Source of the DNA: CBFHMJ01 sp965656875
Lineage (GTDB): Bacteria > Pseudomonadota > Gammaproteobacteria > Enterobacterales > Alteromonadaceae
Direction of reading: 5' to 3'
Assembly (NCBI GenBank): GCA_965656875.1
Contig: CBFHMJ010000026.1
Coordinates: 185,036-249,035, forward strand
Length of the DNA: 64,000 bases
The notes beneath the pieces are model-generated. The model made no database searches and was not told where the DNA came from. It saw nothing but the letters and a program-made list of their open reading frames with translations. Below are positions 37,026 to 46,552 of the stretch, piece after piece. Position 1 is the stretch's first letter. Each line of letters opens with the position of its first letter. The position numbers and the translations under genes were made by a program.

Positions 37026-37931
37026 ATGAATCTTCAGAAATTAAGTAAAATCCGTGCACCAAAACAGTTAGTCGAAAATAGAATATGTTTTGCCGGACGG
37101 GAATCAGAGCTATCAATTTATGATACGTATGATGCCGCTGAACGTGTTGGCTTGCGCTCTGACCAGTTGCTTTATTGTGGCATGGTAACGGGTAAAAAAG
37201 TGATACACGATGATTTTCATGAGGCACAGCAAATTTTCTTGCCCCACGAATCTTTTGTTATGGCCCCAGGGCAATATATCGCCATCGACTTTCCTGAAGC
37301 CTTACCCGACAAACCGACCACCTGTATCACGGTAGAAATCAGTGAAGAGCGGGTCAGGCAGGTGGTTGAGCAAATGAACGAAACTATACAGCTCGACAAT
37401 GGTCATCGAGAGTGGGATTACAAAGCAGCAATTCTGCACACCCATCACACCACAGCAACACAACAACTCTTAAACCGCATTGTATCCTTATTCATTGAAG
37501 ACCATCCTGACCGTGATTTTATGATTGAGTTATGTATCACGGAGTTGATTGTTCGGCTGTTACGTCATGAAGAACGTGAGTTTTTATTGGCTTATAGTCG
37601 GCATGAACCCGATGCTTCGGGGTTTGCAGCGGTGGTTAATCAGTTGAAAAATCAACTTAATCAGCCTGTCGATATCGAAGAACTATCCCGGCTGGCTTGT
37701 ATGGGGCGGACCCGGTTATTTGCGGAGTTTAAAAAGCGGGTAGGTTGCACACCTGGTGAGTTTCAACAACAACTCAGGATTCAGGCTGCTGCAGAGCGTT
37801 TACAGGCAGGCGATAAAGTGACCGATGTGTGCTACGACCTGGGATATGCCAGTCCAAGCCACTTCAGCCGGAGATTTAAACAGTTTTTTGGCTGCTCTCC
37901 CCGGGAATTTAAACGGTCTGAGCCGAATTAA
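37026..37931 (+). CDS. AraC-family regulator divergent from aldehyde dehydrogenase
   Basis: 301 residues: N-terminal sensory region of the AraC_N type 6 kind (FHEAQQIFLPHESFVMAPGQ) and a C-terminal double HTH (DIEELSRLACMGRTRLFAEF and VTDVCYDLGYASPSHFSRRF). Regulators of this subtype are commonly next to and control aldehyde dehydrogenase genes. The 235-bp gap to the dehydrogenase should hold its operator. Confidence 0.88.
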   Translation: MNLQKLSKIRAPKQLVENRICFAGRESELSIYDTYDAAERVGLRSDQLLYCGMVTGKKVIHDDFHEAQQIFLPHESFVMAPGQYIAIDFPEALPDKPTTCITVEISEERVRQVVEQMNETIQLDNGHREWDYKAAILHTHHTTATQQLLNRIVSLFIEDHPDRDFMIELCITELIVRLLRHEEREFLLAYSRHEPDASGFAAVVNQLKNQLNQPVDIEELSRLACMGRTRLFAEFKKRVGCTPGEFQQQLRIQAAAERLQAGDKVTDVCYDLGYASPSHFSRRFKQFFGCSPREFKRSEPN

Positions 37932-37951
37932 ATTCAGACTAATTTCTTCAG

Positions 37952-37991
37952 ATACAACACACCCACTCAATAATGAGTGGGTGTGTTGTAT
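37952..37991. terminator. Strong bidirectional terminator
   Basis: Perfect 17-bp stem beginning ATACAACACACCCACTC with loop AATAAT, between the convergent AraC gene and the GMC-hydrolase gene. Confidence 0.85.
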
Positions 37992-38006
37992 TAGCTATTA
38001 AAAATA

Positions 38007-41000
38007 TCAGGCCCACTTATTCAAATGTTGCAGAATAAATGGGTAGACATCTTCATGTGCGTGTTTGCCAAATATACAGTCGATGTGTCCATAACCTGGG
38101 ATCACATGACGGGCATACTGGTGTTGGTCAAAACGCTCGATTAGTCGAGCCAGTGTTTTTTCTGTACTCTGAGGTAAATAGCACTGATTATGCTGTCCGT
38201 GAATAAACGTGATGGGTAAATCCAGATGATTGATGCCGTCCAGATAACTGTCCTGTCCATTTGCGGTAACAACTTTCTTCTCCCTGACCATTAACGCCAG
38301 ATGTTTAAAGGCGTCCATATTACAGACACCGAATAACTCGTGAAGATGGTCATGAATTCGCTCATCAAGCTGACTATGTTCATAGAGCAAGGCATACATA
38401 AACGTGATGCGTTTACAGACGGGGTTATCGCATTGTTCATCGGCATCAACGGGATACAAATGTAGCGCATCATCCAATAGTTTTTGTTGCCAGTTGGCAT
38501 GGCTGTCTGTGTATGCATCCAGGGAGTCGACGCCCAGTGCATCCAGGATCGTAGGAAGATGCAGCCCTGTTTTAACCCGTGAAATTAACGGTGTGATCAA
38601 ATCCGTTGCAATCTGCGAACAGACAATCGATTTAATCCCGGCCATGCCTTTTAACATCGCCATGAAAAAGGTGTTCGCGCCAAAGCAATGAACAATTGCC
38701 TGAATACTGGCGACTCCCGTTGTGCGACGAATGTAATTAACCGCTTCTGGCATATCGATATCAGCAATTTGATCACCATTAAATGATGTCTGGCTGGCGG
38801 CCAGTTTAATGCTGCACCGAAAATCCAGTAGCCAGACATCATAGCCTTGTGCGTATACGGCTTCCAGCAGATTGGTTGGTGGTAAGTCAGTGGCAAAAAT
38901 ATCGCTGGAAACACCAGCACCATGCACCATTATCACTACATCTTTCGCTTTACCGTCCGGATGCTGCTCACCGCCGTTGTAGCGGGTTAGCAACAGGTCT
39001 GTGTTATCCGTTGTGGTAAACGGGTGCAGTTGTGGCGCACCGACACGCAGTTGTCGTTTCGTGCGAGGAGGTGCATCCGGATTGAAATAATTATCTGCTT
39101 GAAAAATGCCGCCATATGTATCAAATAATGAACCCGCAAAATATCGACCAAAGGTCGCCAACGCTTTAGTTTTCTCTGTTAGCGAGTCGGTGTTGATTGC
39201 CTTCATGGTTGTCATTTGTTTCATGAAGTCAGCAGGTTTGATATGCAGAATGGCTTTGGAGATGACACGTTGTTGTTCGTCTGCTATGTCCACATATAAC
39301 GTTGACGTTTGCGGCCATACTTTCGTCAGAGATTGTGGGTTGATGATCTTTTTACCGCTAAAGTGCCAGCGTTTACCCTCCGCACTGTTAAGCGTCATGC
39401 GATAGACCATGTTTTTTGTTTCAACTTCACTGGTGTCATCGACAAATAGCTGGAATTCACCGTCCGAAATTGTCATGGGCTTGTCTGACAGTGCAGGGGC
39501 CGTCACGGTTCCTGCCATCACTGCTTTATGAGCCGGATTGTTCACCATCTCAGTCACATCGTTACTGGTGATGGTCAGTACAAACTGAATAGTCGTGTTG
39601 TTATCCTTACCAGCTTCCCACGCATCGTCATAACTCATCGTATTTTCAGTGGGCGTTGCTGGTGCCATAAATCCCGTCATTTTTTCCGTGAATTGCACCC
39701 CAGGTTGATGAGGTATCGTCGGAATCACCCGGTCAGGTTTTTTATCATAATCAATCGACCAGCCTTGCTCACTGGCAAGAATCGCCATATTCCGTTCTGC
39801 CAGTGCAGAAATGGTTAATAACGGATTTACACCCAGACTCATTGGCATAATGGCACCATCAACCACGTACAATCCTGCATGAGTGTCAGTGCCAGTTTTC
39901 CCGGCAAAGACCTCGCCTTTGTGAGAGGTTACGCCGCTGGCGGCATCTTCGGCCATACCTGCGCCGCCAAGAGAATGTACAGTGACCAGTTTGTTTCCAA
40001 GTGCATGGCTCCAGATTGGATTTTTCAGATAGGTGCCGCCCAAAGGTTTAGTGGCGTCCAGTAAAACATTATTTACTTTAGTAAAAATCGGCTGATCGCC
40101 AACCGCAGGCCAGCTTATACGGGGGGCATTATCTTTTAACAGGACTTCTCCCTGAGCGTTGTCGTGACACATAACCAAAAACGTTTGTGAATTGTTGACC
40201 GCACCGTGATAAGGCCCTCGTATCATGCTTTCCAGTACTCGACTATGCTCTTTGATTTCATCGCCGAAGCCGCTATCAGTATCAATGCCCAGTCCGGCAT
40301 TAAAGGCCGCCAGACCCGCCGGTAAAATACCGCCTATCGCGCCGGGAATGGAGCCTTCTTCAATCACATAAGCGTCGTGTAAATCAGGTGTATTTCGGTG
40401 GTCGATGATGGAGGTAATACAAGGGCCAACGGGGCCGATGTCATCAGGATCATGATCGCCAAAACCAATACCGTTTATTGGTTGATCACAATTGTAGGCC
40501 ATACCCAGTACATCGCCGTTTCCGGTGTAATTTTTGCCTAGCTTATCCGAGAGTGTTAATCCATGTTCAGCAGAGCGCAGTAAAATTTCAGTAGAGCCGA
40601 TAGTGCCAGCACCCAGCATCACAAAATCGGCTTCAACAAACAGTTCCGCTGCGTCGAAGGTTTCCCTTTCTGCATCGACGGGTTGATACCAGACGCGCCA
40701 GCGCCGGGTTTCACCCGGTGTAATGTGGCGCACACTTACGCAAGTGAATATCTCCGCGCCATTATTGACGGCATCCGGTAAGTAATTCATCAGCGTGGTA
40801 TTTTTTGCTTTGTTATTGCAGCCACTCACGCAGTCACCACAATAATTACAGGCTTTTTGTTCAACGCCTGCTGCATTGGTACCGTCACTGAACGTCACGT
40901 TAATCGGTGGACGATAAAACATCGCGCCATCGCCAAGGCCTTTAGCTGATTGTTTATGCGCTTCTGTTTTTTTCAGCGGAGGGCAGCTGGCGGGATAAGG

Positions 41001-41441
41001 ATTTGCACCCAGCATTTTTTCAGCGCGCAAATAGCCATGCTCGATACCTGTGTGTAAATCGTCCCGGATCGCCTGAGGCCAGCGAGTATCTTGCCAGACG
41101 AAATCGGTCACTCGTAACGATACGTTGGCGTTGATAAGTGATGTTCCACCCAGGCCACAGCCGACCAGTGCATTCATATCTTTGTTAACGTGGAATTCGA
41201 ACATGCCCAGCCGAGAGCCAATATGGCCGTCTGGTGTGTTCATTTGCATTTCTTTGGCGGCTGCGATGGGGGTGTCTGGATATTCGCCCGGGATCATCTC
41301 CCGGCCTCGTTCAAAGAGTGCTACGGATTGCCCGGCACGGGCCATCCGAGAAGCGGCGATGCCACCGCCATAACCTGATCCTACAACGAGTACGTCATAA
41401 TCGGATTTGATATCCGATGACGGCAACGAAATTCTGTCCAT
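38007..41441 (-). CDS. GMC-type (cholesterol-oxidase-like) oxidoreductase fused to an alpha/beta hydrolase
   Basis: 1144 residues. N-terminal FAD domain: GSGYGGG (21-27), VGCGLGGTSLINANVSLR, and a CxxCxxCxxxC cluster (Cys198, 201, 204, 208 in CNYCGDCVSGC) that could hold an Fe-S cluster, as in cholesterol-oxidase-like GMC proteins; C-terminal GMC part HSLGGAGMAEDAASGV and MPMSLGVNPLLTISALAERN. A linker domain of about 150 residues follows, then an alpha/beta hydrolase (VVIMVHGAGVSSDIFA) with nucleophile elbow VHCFGANTF, Cys in place of Ser, and late His in PGYGHIDCIFGKHAH. Substrate likely a sterol or other lipid; not determined. AAGGA lies near the start. The DUF6765 and Cache-channel genes lie upstream on the same strand. 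Confidence 0.88.
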   Translation of the reverse strand: MDRISLPSSDIKSDYDVLVVGSGYGGGIAASRMARAGQSVALFERGREMIPGEYPDTPIAAAKEMQMNTPDGHIGSRLGMFEFHVNKDMNALVGCGLGGTSLINANVSLRVTDFVWQDTRWPQAIRDDLHTGIEHGYLRAEKMLGANPYPASCPPLKKTEAHKQSAKGLGDGAMFYRPPINVTFSDGTNAAGVEQKACNYCGDCVSGCNNKAKNTTLMNYLPDAVNNGAEIFTCVSVRHITPGETRRWRVWYQPVDAERETFDAAELFVEADFVMLGAGTIGSTEILLRSAEHGLTLSDKLGKNYTGNGDVLGMAYNCDQPINGIGFGDHDPDDIGPVGPCITSIIDHRNTPDLHDAYVIEEGSIPGAIGGILPAGLAAFNAGLGIDTDSGFGDEIKEHSRVLESMIRGPYHGAVNNSQTFLVMCHDNAQGEVLLKDNAPRISWPAVGDQPIFTKVNNVLLDATKPLGGTYLKNPIWSHALGNKLVTVHSLGGAGMAEDAASGVTSHKGEVFAGKTGTDTHAGLYVVDGAIMPMSLGVNPLLTISALAERNMAILASEQGWSIDYDKKPDRVIPTIPHQPGVQFTEKMTGFMAPATPTENTMSYDDAWEAGKDNNTTIQFVLTITSNDVTEMVNNPAHKAVMAGTVTAPALSDKPMTISDGEFQLFVDDTSEVETKNMVYRMTLNSAEGKRWHFSGKKIINPQSLTKVWPQTSTLYVDIADEQQRVISKAILHIKPADFMKQMTTMKAINTDSLTEKTKALATFGRYFAGSLFDTYGGIFQADNYFNPDAPPRTKRQLRVGAPQLHPFTTTDNTDLLLTRYNGGEQHPDGKAKDVVIMVHGAGVSSDIFATDLPPTNLLEAVYAQGYDVWLLDFRCSIKLAASQTSFNGDQIADIDMPEAVNYIRRTTGVASIQAIVHCFGANTFFMAMLKGMAGIKSIVCSQIATDLITPLISRVKTGLHLPTILDALGVDSLDAYTDSHANWQQKLLDDALHLYPVDADEQCDNPVCKRITFMYALLYEHSQLDERIHDHLHELFGVCNMDAFKHLALMVREKKVVTANGQDSYLDGINHLDLPITFIHGQHNQCYLPQSTEKTLARLIERFDQHQYARHVIPGYGHIDCIFGKHAHEDVYPFILQHLNKWA

Positions 41442-41574
41442 TGTCTTGTCCTTGTTCTTTTTTATTTTGTGTTTCAGGACTATCGATACTGCTGATGTCT
41501 GTTACATTGCATTCAGTTAACTGATTAGGGTCATCAGACCCCGGATTGAGTTGTCTGTGTAGCGGCCTGAATCA

Positions 41575-42726
41575 TCAGGCCACGCAGATACCATATCTCG
41601 GCAAGATGTTGTGAATAACATCAAAGCGGTGAGCCAGGGCTGCATCGTGAAAATACTTCCAGTTGCTGGTCAGGAATTCTCGTTTGAATGGATATTCTGG
41701 TGTGATTTCATCATCCGGACCTTCCAGCGTTTCACCCAGGATCTGATACTTCCATGAACCAGGGCCTTCACCGATATAATTAACGGTTTCGGCACCAAAG
41801 CTGAATTTGCCTGCTGCAATCGCGTCCAGCCAGTGTTTGTGACGTTGTTCACCGTCGGTATCGGTCAGGGTGGTAAACAGTTCTTGCAACATGTCGCTGT
41901 CTCGGGCTGATAATTCTTGCACATGGGCATCCGCATTACCGAGTTTGAAACGTTGCATGGCGTTGTGTAGGTGATAACAGGCGCTCATAAAGTCATCAGG
42001 GTTTGAACGCACGACAGCGGTCAGTTTTTCTTTGCCATCCCGGCCTTTTACGACCTTGCCATTCACACCAATCAACGGGCGATCGTAAGTCCAGTTCAAA
42101 AAGGGACGGTCCGGGTAACTTAATGCGGCACCGTGTCCGAGCGGGAATACATCACCCACCAGGCCAGATTTCACGTCATCCCATTTATCACCAAAGGAAT
42201 CTTTCAGGCGACCAAAAAAACCGGCATCTTCGTCATCATCGAGTGCTTCGATATTTTCGACCCGGTTGATCGCATGTGTCACCCCGGCAAAACCCTGATG
42301 GGCAAAGGTATCAGCATAAACATGCATTGAGATGCCAAGGCGATGTAATGCCCAGGGTTTGTCTTTTCCTTCAATACAGGCGCGGACCATGTCCTGCGCG
42401 ACATGGCTGTTGGGTGTGCAGACGATTTTGTTGTAAAACCCGGCCCCGGGATTTTCACCAGCGGCTTTTCCCTGATTACCGGGTAAGAAGTGGAAGGGAA
42501 TCCAGCACTTGTGATTATCCAGTTCTTTGAAGTTTTTATAGTCCAGCATTTTGTGAGCTGATGCGATACGCTCGAACAGAGCACCATTACTGAATTTTAT
42601 GGTCGCTTTGTTGGTCGCGTCATCCACATACTGGGCGCAGTAGGCGATTATTTCTGCTTCTGGTTGTTCAAAACCCGCAAGGCGAGCCAGCACATAGGTT
42701 GTGCCGTGGTGAAAGTCGATTTGCAT
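41575..42726 (-). CDS. DUF6765 family protein
   Basis: 383 residues starting MQIDFHHGTTYVLARLAGF, the family signature, with several conserved His/Asp (HRLGISMHVYADTFAHQGFAG) that resemble a metal-dependent, phospholipase-C-like helical hydrolase site. The biochemical role is unknown. It has no signal peptide. It lies 133 bp upstream of the GMC-hydrolase gene on the same strand and may be cotranscribed. Confidence 0.75.
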   Translation of the reverse strand: MQIDFHHGTTYVLARLAGFEQPEAEIIAYCAQYVDDATNKATIKFSNGALFERIASAHKMLDYKNFKELDNHKCWIPFHFLPGNQGKAAGENPGAGFYNKIVCTPNSHVAQDMVRACIEGKDKPWALHRLGISMHVYADTFAHQGFAGVTHAINRVENIEALDDDEDAGFFGRLKDSFGDKWDDVKSGLVGDVFPLGHGAALSYPDRPFLNWTYDRPLIGVNGKVVKGRDGKEKLTAVVRSNPDDFMSACYHLHNAMQRFKLGNADAHVQELSARDSDMLQELFTTLTDTDGEQRHKHWLDAIAAGKFSFGAETVNYIGEGPGSWKYQILGETLEGPDDEITPEYPFKREFLTSNWKYFHDAALAHRFDVIHNILPRYGICVA

Positions 42727-42902
42727 ATCCAGGTTCCTTTGTTGGCGTTAGTGGTCATTCTTGAGTACAGTCGCTTTCCACGTTCTTGCTTATGTTTCCA
42801 CTCACTTACTGCGGTTTGTGTGGCGTGGCCAGTATGTGGTTACGGCTGTTGTTGCATTTGTTATTTTCGTTGTTTGCATCATTGCGTATCAGTTGTATCT
42901 GT

Positions 42903-45005
42903 TCAGTAGAAGGTGGTCAGACTGATGACAAAAATAATGCAGGTGAAACCGGGCCAGAACAGTTTGACGTTAATGTCCTGCAGCCTGTCTTTATAACGTT
43001 CATGGTTACTGTTGTGATACTGATAACCGATCATCAGTAAGATGAAAATCATGAAATACAGCACGAAGTAAAACGATTCAAAATACACAACACCACTTAA
43101 ATCAAGGCTTTCCCGCAGGGAAAAGTGGGCGAGTAAAATCGTAAACATCAGTGCGCCTCCCGTATTACGGATCTCATTCATATCACTGGAATGAAGATTA
43201 AGAATAGCGGTAAAAATCAGAAACGCGATAACCAGTACCGGGAGTAGTGTGGTGATAAATGGACTGAGAAATTGACGGTGCAACACAACATCGAAATACA
43301 GTTCGGGGGAATTTACTAAATCGGCATAGCTCTCAATGCCAAAATTTTCGTTGTAGCTGTGTGGCACCAGGTTGAACTGACTACTCACGATATTCCAGCC
43401 AGAGAGCACAATGTTCTTATCCAGCCCGGGCAAGGAACCGGGTAACGTCATGCTGTAGGATTCCAGGTCAGGCACCAGTAGCACATTTTTATCAAATTCT
43501 TTATGCCACAATCGAAGCCACAAATGCTGAATATCAAACGGGTAATCATCGTAATTGAAGGGTTGCCTGATTTCGGTTTCAAGATACCAACCAATCACAA
43601 TACTGCCGTCGTTATTGACCGTGTTATAGGCTTCGGTAATGTCGATGCTGACTGCTTCGGGCACGATAATGCCTGGAGTGATTTTTTTCAGTTGTTCAGG
43701 TTGGTATTTTTGCCAGATATAGCCTGTCACAAAGATATTATTAGGTGAGCGAAATTCAGCGGATTGCAGATGAACGCCGGTTGGCACGACTTGTGGACGG
43801 GTGAAATGCTTTCTGGCACTTTCATTGATGTAGTTTTCAATAAATGCTTCCCGGTCCGTCATATTAAACACTGGCACACCGTTATTCAGCGACGTGTCGT
43901 AGATATGCCGCGCCATCCACCAGTTACAAATAACGGCCAGAGTAAAAAAGCCCGTGTAAATGGCGACGACAGTAGCCGTTAACCGAGCCTGACTGTAGCC
44001 GCCGACAAATAAGCTGTACAGACACAGTAACAGCAATAACACCGATGTCACGATGATGGTCAGAAACTGACGTCGATCATTCACCGAAATCTGATCTTCA
44101 CTGTTACTGTATGTGGTAATCAGCGTCCAGCCGGTATCGGGTAATTGATAGCAAGCCGTGAAAAGTCGGTCGTCGTCCAGATCATGTTGCGTAATGGTCA
44201 GCTTTCTAACGTTGCAATCAGGTCGGGATTCCAGAAAATGCAGGCCGGTTTTGTGGCTGAGTTGTTGTCGCGTCAGATTACTGCGAACGTAGTCAAACAC
44301 CGGATGAGACAATAATTTATCTTTGGCGGAAAACATCATCGCATAGCCGGTTTTGCCGAGTGAAACTTCCCGAATGGTGTCCGTTAAATCAGCCAGGGCG
44401 ATGTCCGTTGCAATAACGCCAATAGGGTGGCGCTGTTGCTGAAAATCCGTTTCACTGGCGTAAATCGGCGTGGTATAGGTCGTCATCAACACATTGTTTT
44501 TTTGCTCATAATAAGGTTCAGTCCAGCGGGGACCGTGTTGCATAGCGCCGTGATACCACTCAAATTGCGGGTCGCCGTTATCGTAATTCTCTAACCAGTA
44601 ATATTGTTCTATACCTAAAAACCGTTCGTAATACGGAGCGTGATAACGTGACTCACCGGGATGTATCCCGGGCTTAAGAGCAATGGCCAGTGAATTCAGA
44701 CCGGGGTTCAACCGAAAATGTTGTTCAACCCAGGTCTGTGTGTTGGTCGGCTCGAATACATCGGTACTGACCTGTTCCGCCAGCGTGTCGATGATACGGG
44801 AAAGATGAGAGAGTTTTTCCTGAATGGCATTTACTTCGTCAAGGGTTTGGTGCGATAACTGACTGGTAACCGTGTTACTGTGATTTTGCTGAATGGACAC
44901 ATATTTCCAGCTAAACGTACTGGCAATGATCAGGCAGATCAATCCTGTCACGATCAGTGCGCTCCGGACAAACGTTGCCCGGACAGAAAGTGTATTGCTG
45001 TTCAT
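42903..45005 (-). CDS. Cache-domain protein fused to a pentameric ligand-gated ion-channel-like module
   Basis: 700 residues. Predicted membrane segment 13-35; double-Cache sensor 36-305 (FEWYHGAMQHGPRWTEPYYE, GVIATDIALADLTDTI); segments 313-333 and 343-363; then a second outside domain 365-575 with IVIGWYLETEIRQPF, YPFDIQ at 488-493, LLVPDLESY and a GLDKNIVLSGW motif; then four helices near 579-602 (with Pro589), 613-633, 638-661 and 681-700. YPFDIQ followed by four helices, with a Pro in the first, is the plan of the Cys-loop/pro-loop receptors (FPFDxQ). Topology works: both large domains face the periplasm. Likely a chemosensory ion channel. No clear Shine-Dalgarno is seen. Family assignment is by eye. 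Confidence 0.65.
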   Translation of the reverse strand: MNSNTLSVRATFVRSALIVTGLICLIIASTFSWKYVSIQQNHSNTVTSQLSHQTLDEVNAIQEKLSHLSRIIDTLAEQVSTDVFEPTNTQTWVEQHFRLNPGLNSLAIALKPGIHPGESRYHAPYYERFLGIEQYYWLENYDNGDPQFEWYHGAMQHGPRWTEPYYEQKNNVLMTTYTTPIYASETDFQQQRHPIGVIATDIALADLTDTIREVSLGKTGYAMMFSAKDKLLSHPVFDYVRSNLTRQQLSHKTGLHFLESRPDCNVRKLTITQHDLDDDRLFTACYQLPDTGWTLITTYSNSEDQISVNDRRQFLTIIVTSVLLLLLCLYSLFVGGYSQARLTATVVAIYTGFFTLAVICNWWMARHIYDTSLNNGVPVFNMTDREAFIENYINESARKHFTRPQVVPTGVHLQSAEFRSPNNIFVTGYIWQKYQPEQLKKITPGIIVPEAVSIDITEAYNTVNNDGSIVIGWYLETEIRQPFNYDDYPFDIQHLWLRLWHKEFDKNVLLVPDLESYSMTLPGSLPGLDKNIVLSGWNIVSSQFNLVPHSYNENFGIESYADLVNSPELYFDVVLHRQFLSPFITTLLPVLVIAFLIFTAILNLHSSDMNEIRNTGGALMFTILLAHFSLRESLDLSGVVYFESFYFVLYFMIFILLMIGYQYHNSNHERYKDRLQDINVKLFWPGFTCIIFVISLTTFY

Positions 45006-45213
45006 AAGGTGAACATAGTCCCGGTTAAAGTGTGGTCGTTGTTTTGTTTAATTATTTTTATAAGTCGTTTATTAAAGATGTCGAAAGTAAAAAATTCAAC
45101 AAAATACACCAAATAAATTAATAATAATTCCTGATATCGGTCGCCTGTAAACGCGCTTTTTAGCATGATTAGCCGTACTAACAGGCCAGTGCAGAACGTT
45201 TCAACAGGCTCCT

Positions 45214-45978
45214 ATGAAGAACGAAAAACAACAACTCAGCATTGCATTGATCACCGGTGCGAGCCGAGGCATTGGTGCTGCCACCGCGACACTGATGGCC
45301 AGCCAGGGCTGGCATATCATTGTTAATTTCCACAAAAACCAACAAGCCGCAGATGCAGTCGTAACAGCTATCACGCAGTTGGGTGGTTCTGCGACCGCCA
45401 TTCAGGCCGATTTACGTCACGAATCAGACATTGTTCAGTTGTTTCAACGAATTGATGAGTTAGACGGAGAACTTACTGCATTGGTGAATAATGTTGGAAT
45501 ACTTGAACAGAAAATGCCGCTGGTGGAGATGACAGCAGACCGCATCAATCGGGTGTTACAGGCCAATGTCACCAGCGCATTTATCTGTTGTCGCGAAGCG
45601 GTTAAACGCATGTCGACAACCTCGGAAGGGAAGGGTGGTAGCATCGTTAATGTTTCATCGGTTGCTTCACGGCTCGGCGCTGCGTTTGAATATGTGGATT
45701 ACGCCGCATCAAAAGGCGCAATGGATTCGTTAACGCTTGGCCTGTCAAAAGAAGTGGCTGCTGAAGGTATTAGAGTTAACGCCGTGCGTCCGGGACTCAT
45801 TTATACCGACATCCACGCCAGCGGTGGTGAACCCGGCCGGGTTGATCGACTGGCGAAGCAATTACCCATGAAACGCGGCGGTCAGCCCGAAGAAGTTGCC
45901 CAGGCCATCGCCTGGTTAAGCAGCGATAGCGCTTCATTTGTAACAGGTAGTTTTATCGATTTGGCCGGCGGTTTATAA
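45214..45978 (+). CDS. Short-chain dehydrogenase/reductase
   Basis: 254 residues with GASRGIG near 15-21 (cofactor site), NNVG, the Ser (VNVSSVASRLGA) and the YxxxK catalytic pair (YAASK), and a C-terminal tail TGSFIDLAGGL typical of FabG-like SDRs; it resembles E. coli YgfF. Substrate unknown. It is followed three bases later by a DUF7661 gene, so the two form an operon. Confidence 0.92.
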   Translation: MKNEKQQLSIALITGASRGIGAATATLMASQGWHIIVNFHKNQQAADAVVTAITQLGGSATAIQADLRHESDIVQLFQRIDELDGELTALVNNVGILEQKMPLVEMTADRINRVLQANVTSAFICCREAVKRMSTTSEGKGGSIVNVSSVASRLGAAFEYVDYAASKGAMDSLTLGLSKEVAAEGIRVNAVRPGLIYTDIHASGGEPGRVDRLAKQLPMKRGGQPEEVAQAIAWLSSDSASFVTGSFIDLAGGL

Positions 45979-45980
45979 CG

Positions 45981-46205
45981 ATGAATCAACGCCTGACGTT
46001 TGATGTCTTTGGCCGACTGATGGCCGTTCGTCGCGAAGCCAGCCACTGGCGACTTTATGATATCTCCACACCTGGAAAACGAGTGCCTGTTCAGGACGTA
46101 CAACTACCTGATGACTTGCAGGAAGGGGAAATAGCTGGATTTTTAGATGATATTTATCATGAATGGGCAACACCTGAGAGGGTGAGTGTGGAGAGGCTGG
46201 AGTAA
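45981..46205 (+). CDS. DUF7661 family small protein
   Basis: 74 residues, RLTFDVFGRLMAVRREASHWRLY ... DDLQEGEIAGFLDDIYHEWATPE. The pattern matches a family of small proteins with no known function. It starts three bases after the SDR stop, hence translated from the same message. Confidence 0.75.
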   Translation: MNQRLTFDVFGRLMAVRREASHWRLYDISTPGKRVPVQDVQLPDDLQEGEIAGFLDDIYHEWATPERVSVERLE

Positions 46206-46212
46206 AGGCTGG

Positions 46213-46392
46213 CTAATCATTAGCCCAGCCTGAAATTTCCTTGAGTAATTCAGTGTGGCTGGTTGTTTTGTTTGCTGCGAGATCATTTTCAGCGAATGAG
46301 AGTAGTTTTAGCAGTGCTATCTGCTCGTCAGAAAGGTTTTTGGAAGATAGAGATGTTGTGTGAGTAAATGATTGGTTCGTCGATTGAATCAT
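46213..46392 (-). CDS. Small hypothetical protein, 59 residues
   Basis: MIQSTNQSFTHTTSLSS... ending HTELLKEISGWAND, with GGAG six bases before the ATG. Predicted helical second half. It could be an antitoxin-like or regulatory peptide, but no toxin gene is adjacent. It ends seven bases from the end of the DUF7661 gene (convergent) and marks the start of the accessory region. Confidence 0.5.
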   Translation of the reverse strand: MIQSTNQSFTHTTSLSSKNLSDEQIALLKLLSFAENDLAANKTTSHTELLKEISGWAND

Positions 46393-46552
46393 GGGTTACT
46401 CCGATATTTTTATGACTGATTAGACAGTCAATTAAAGTTAAATTCTGGCGTTATTTTTATAAATGACACAGAATTCCGAACACTACCGAAAAGAATCTAA
46501 GTTAGAGGGCTTCGGTTACATAAGAATATTTGTGTGACGGTTAACTATTATC

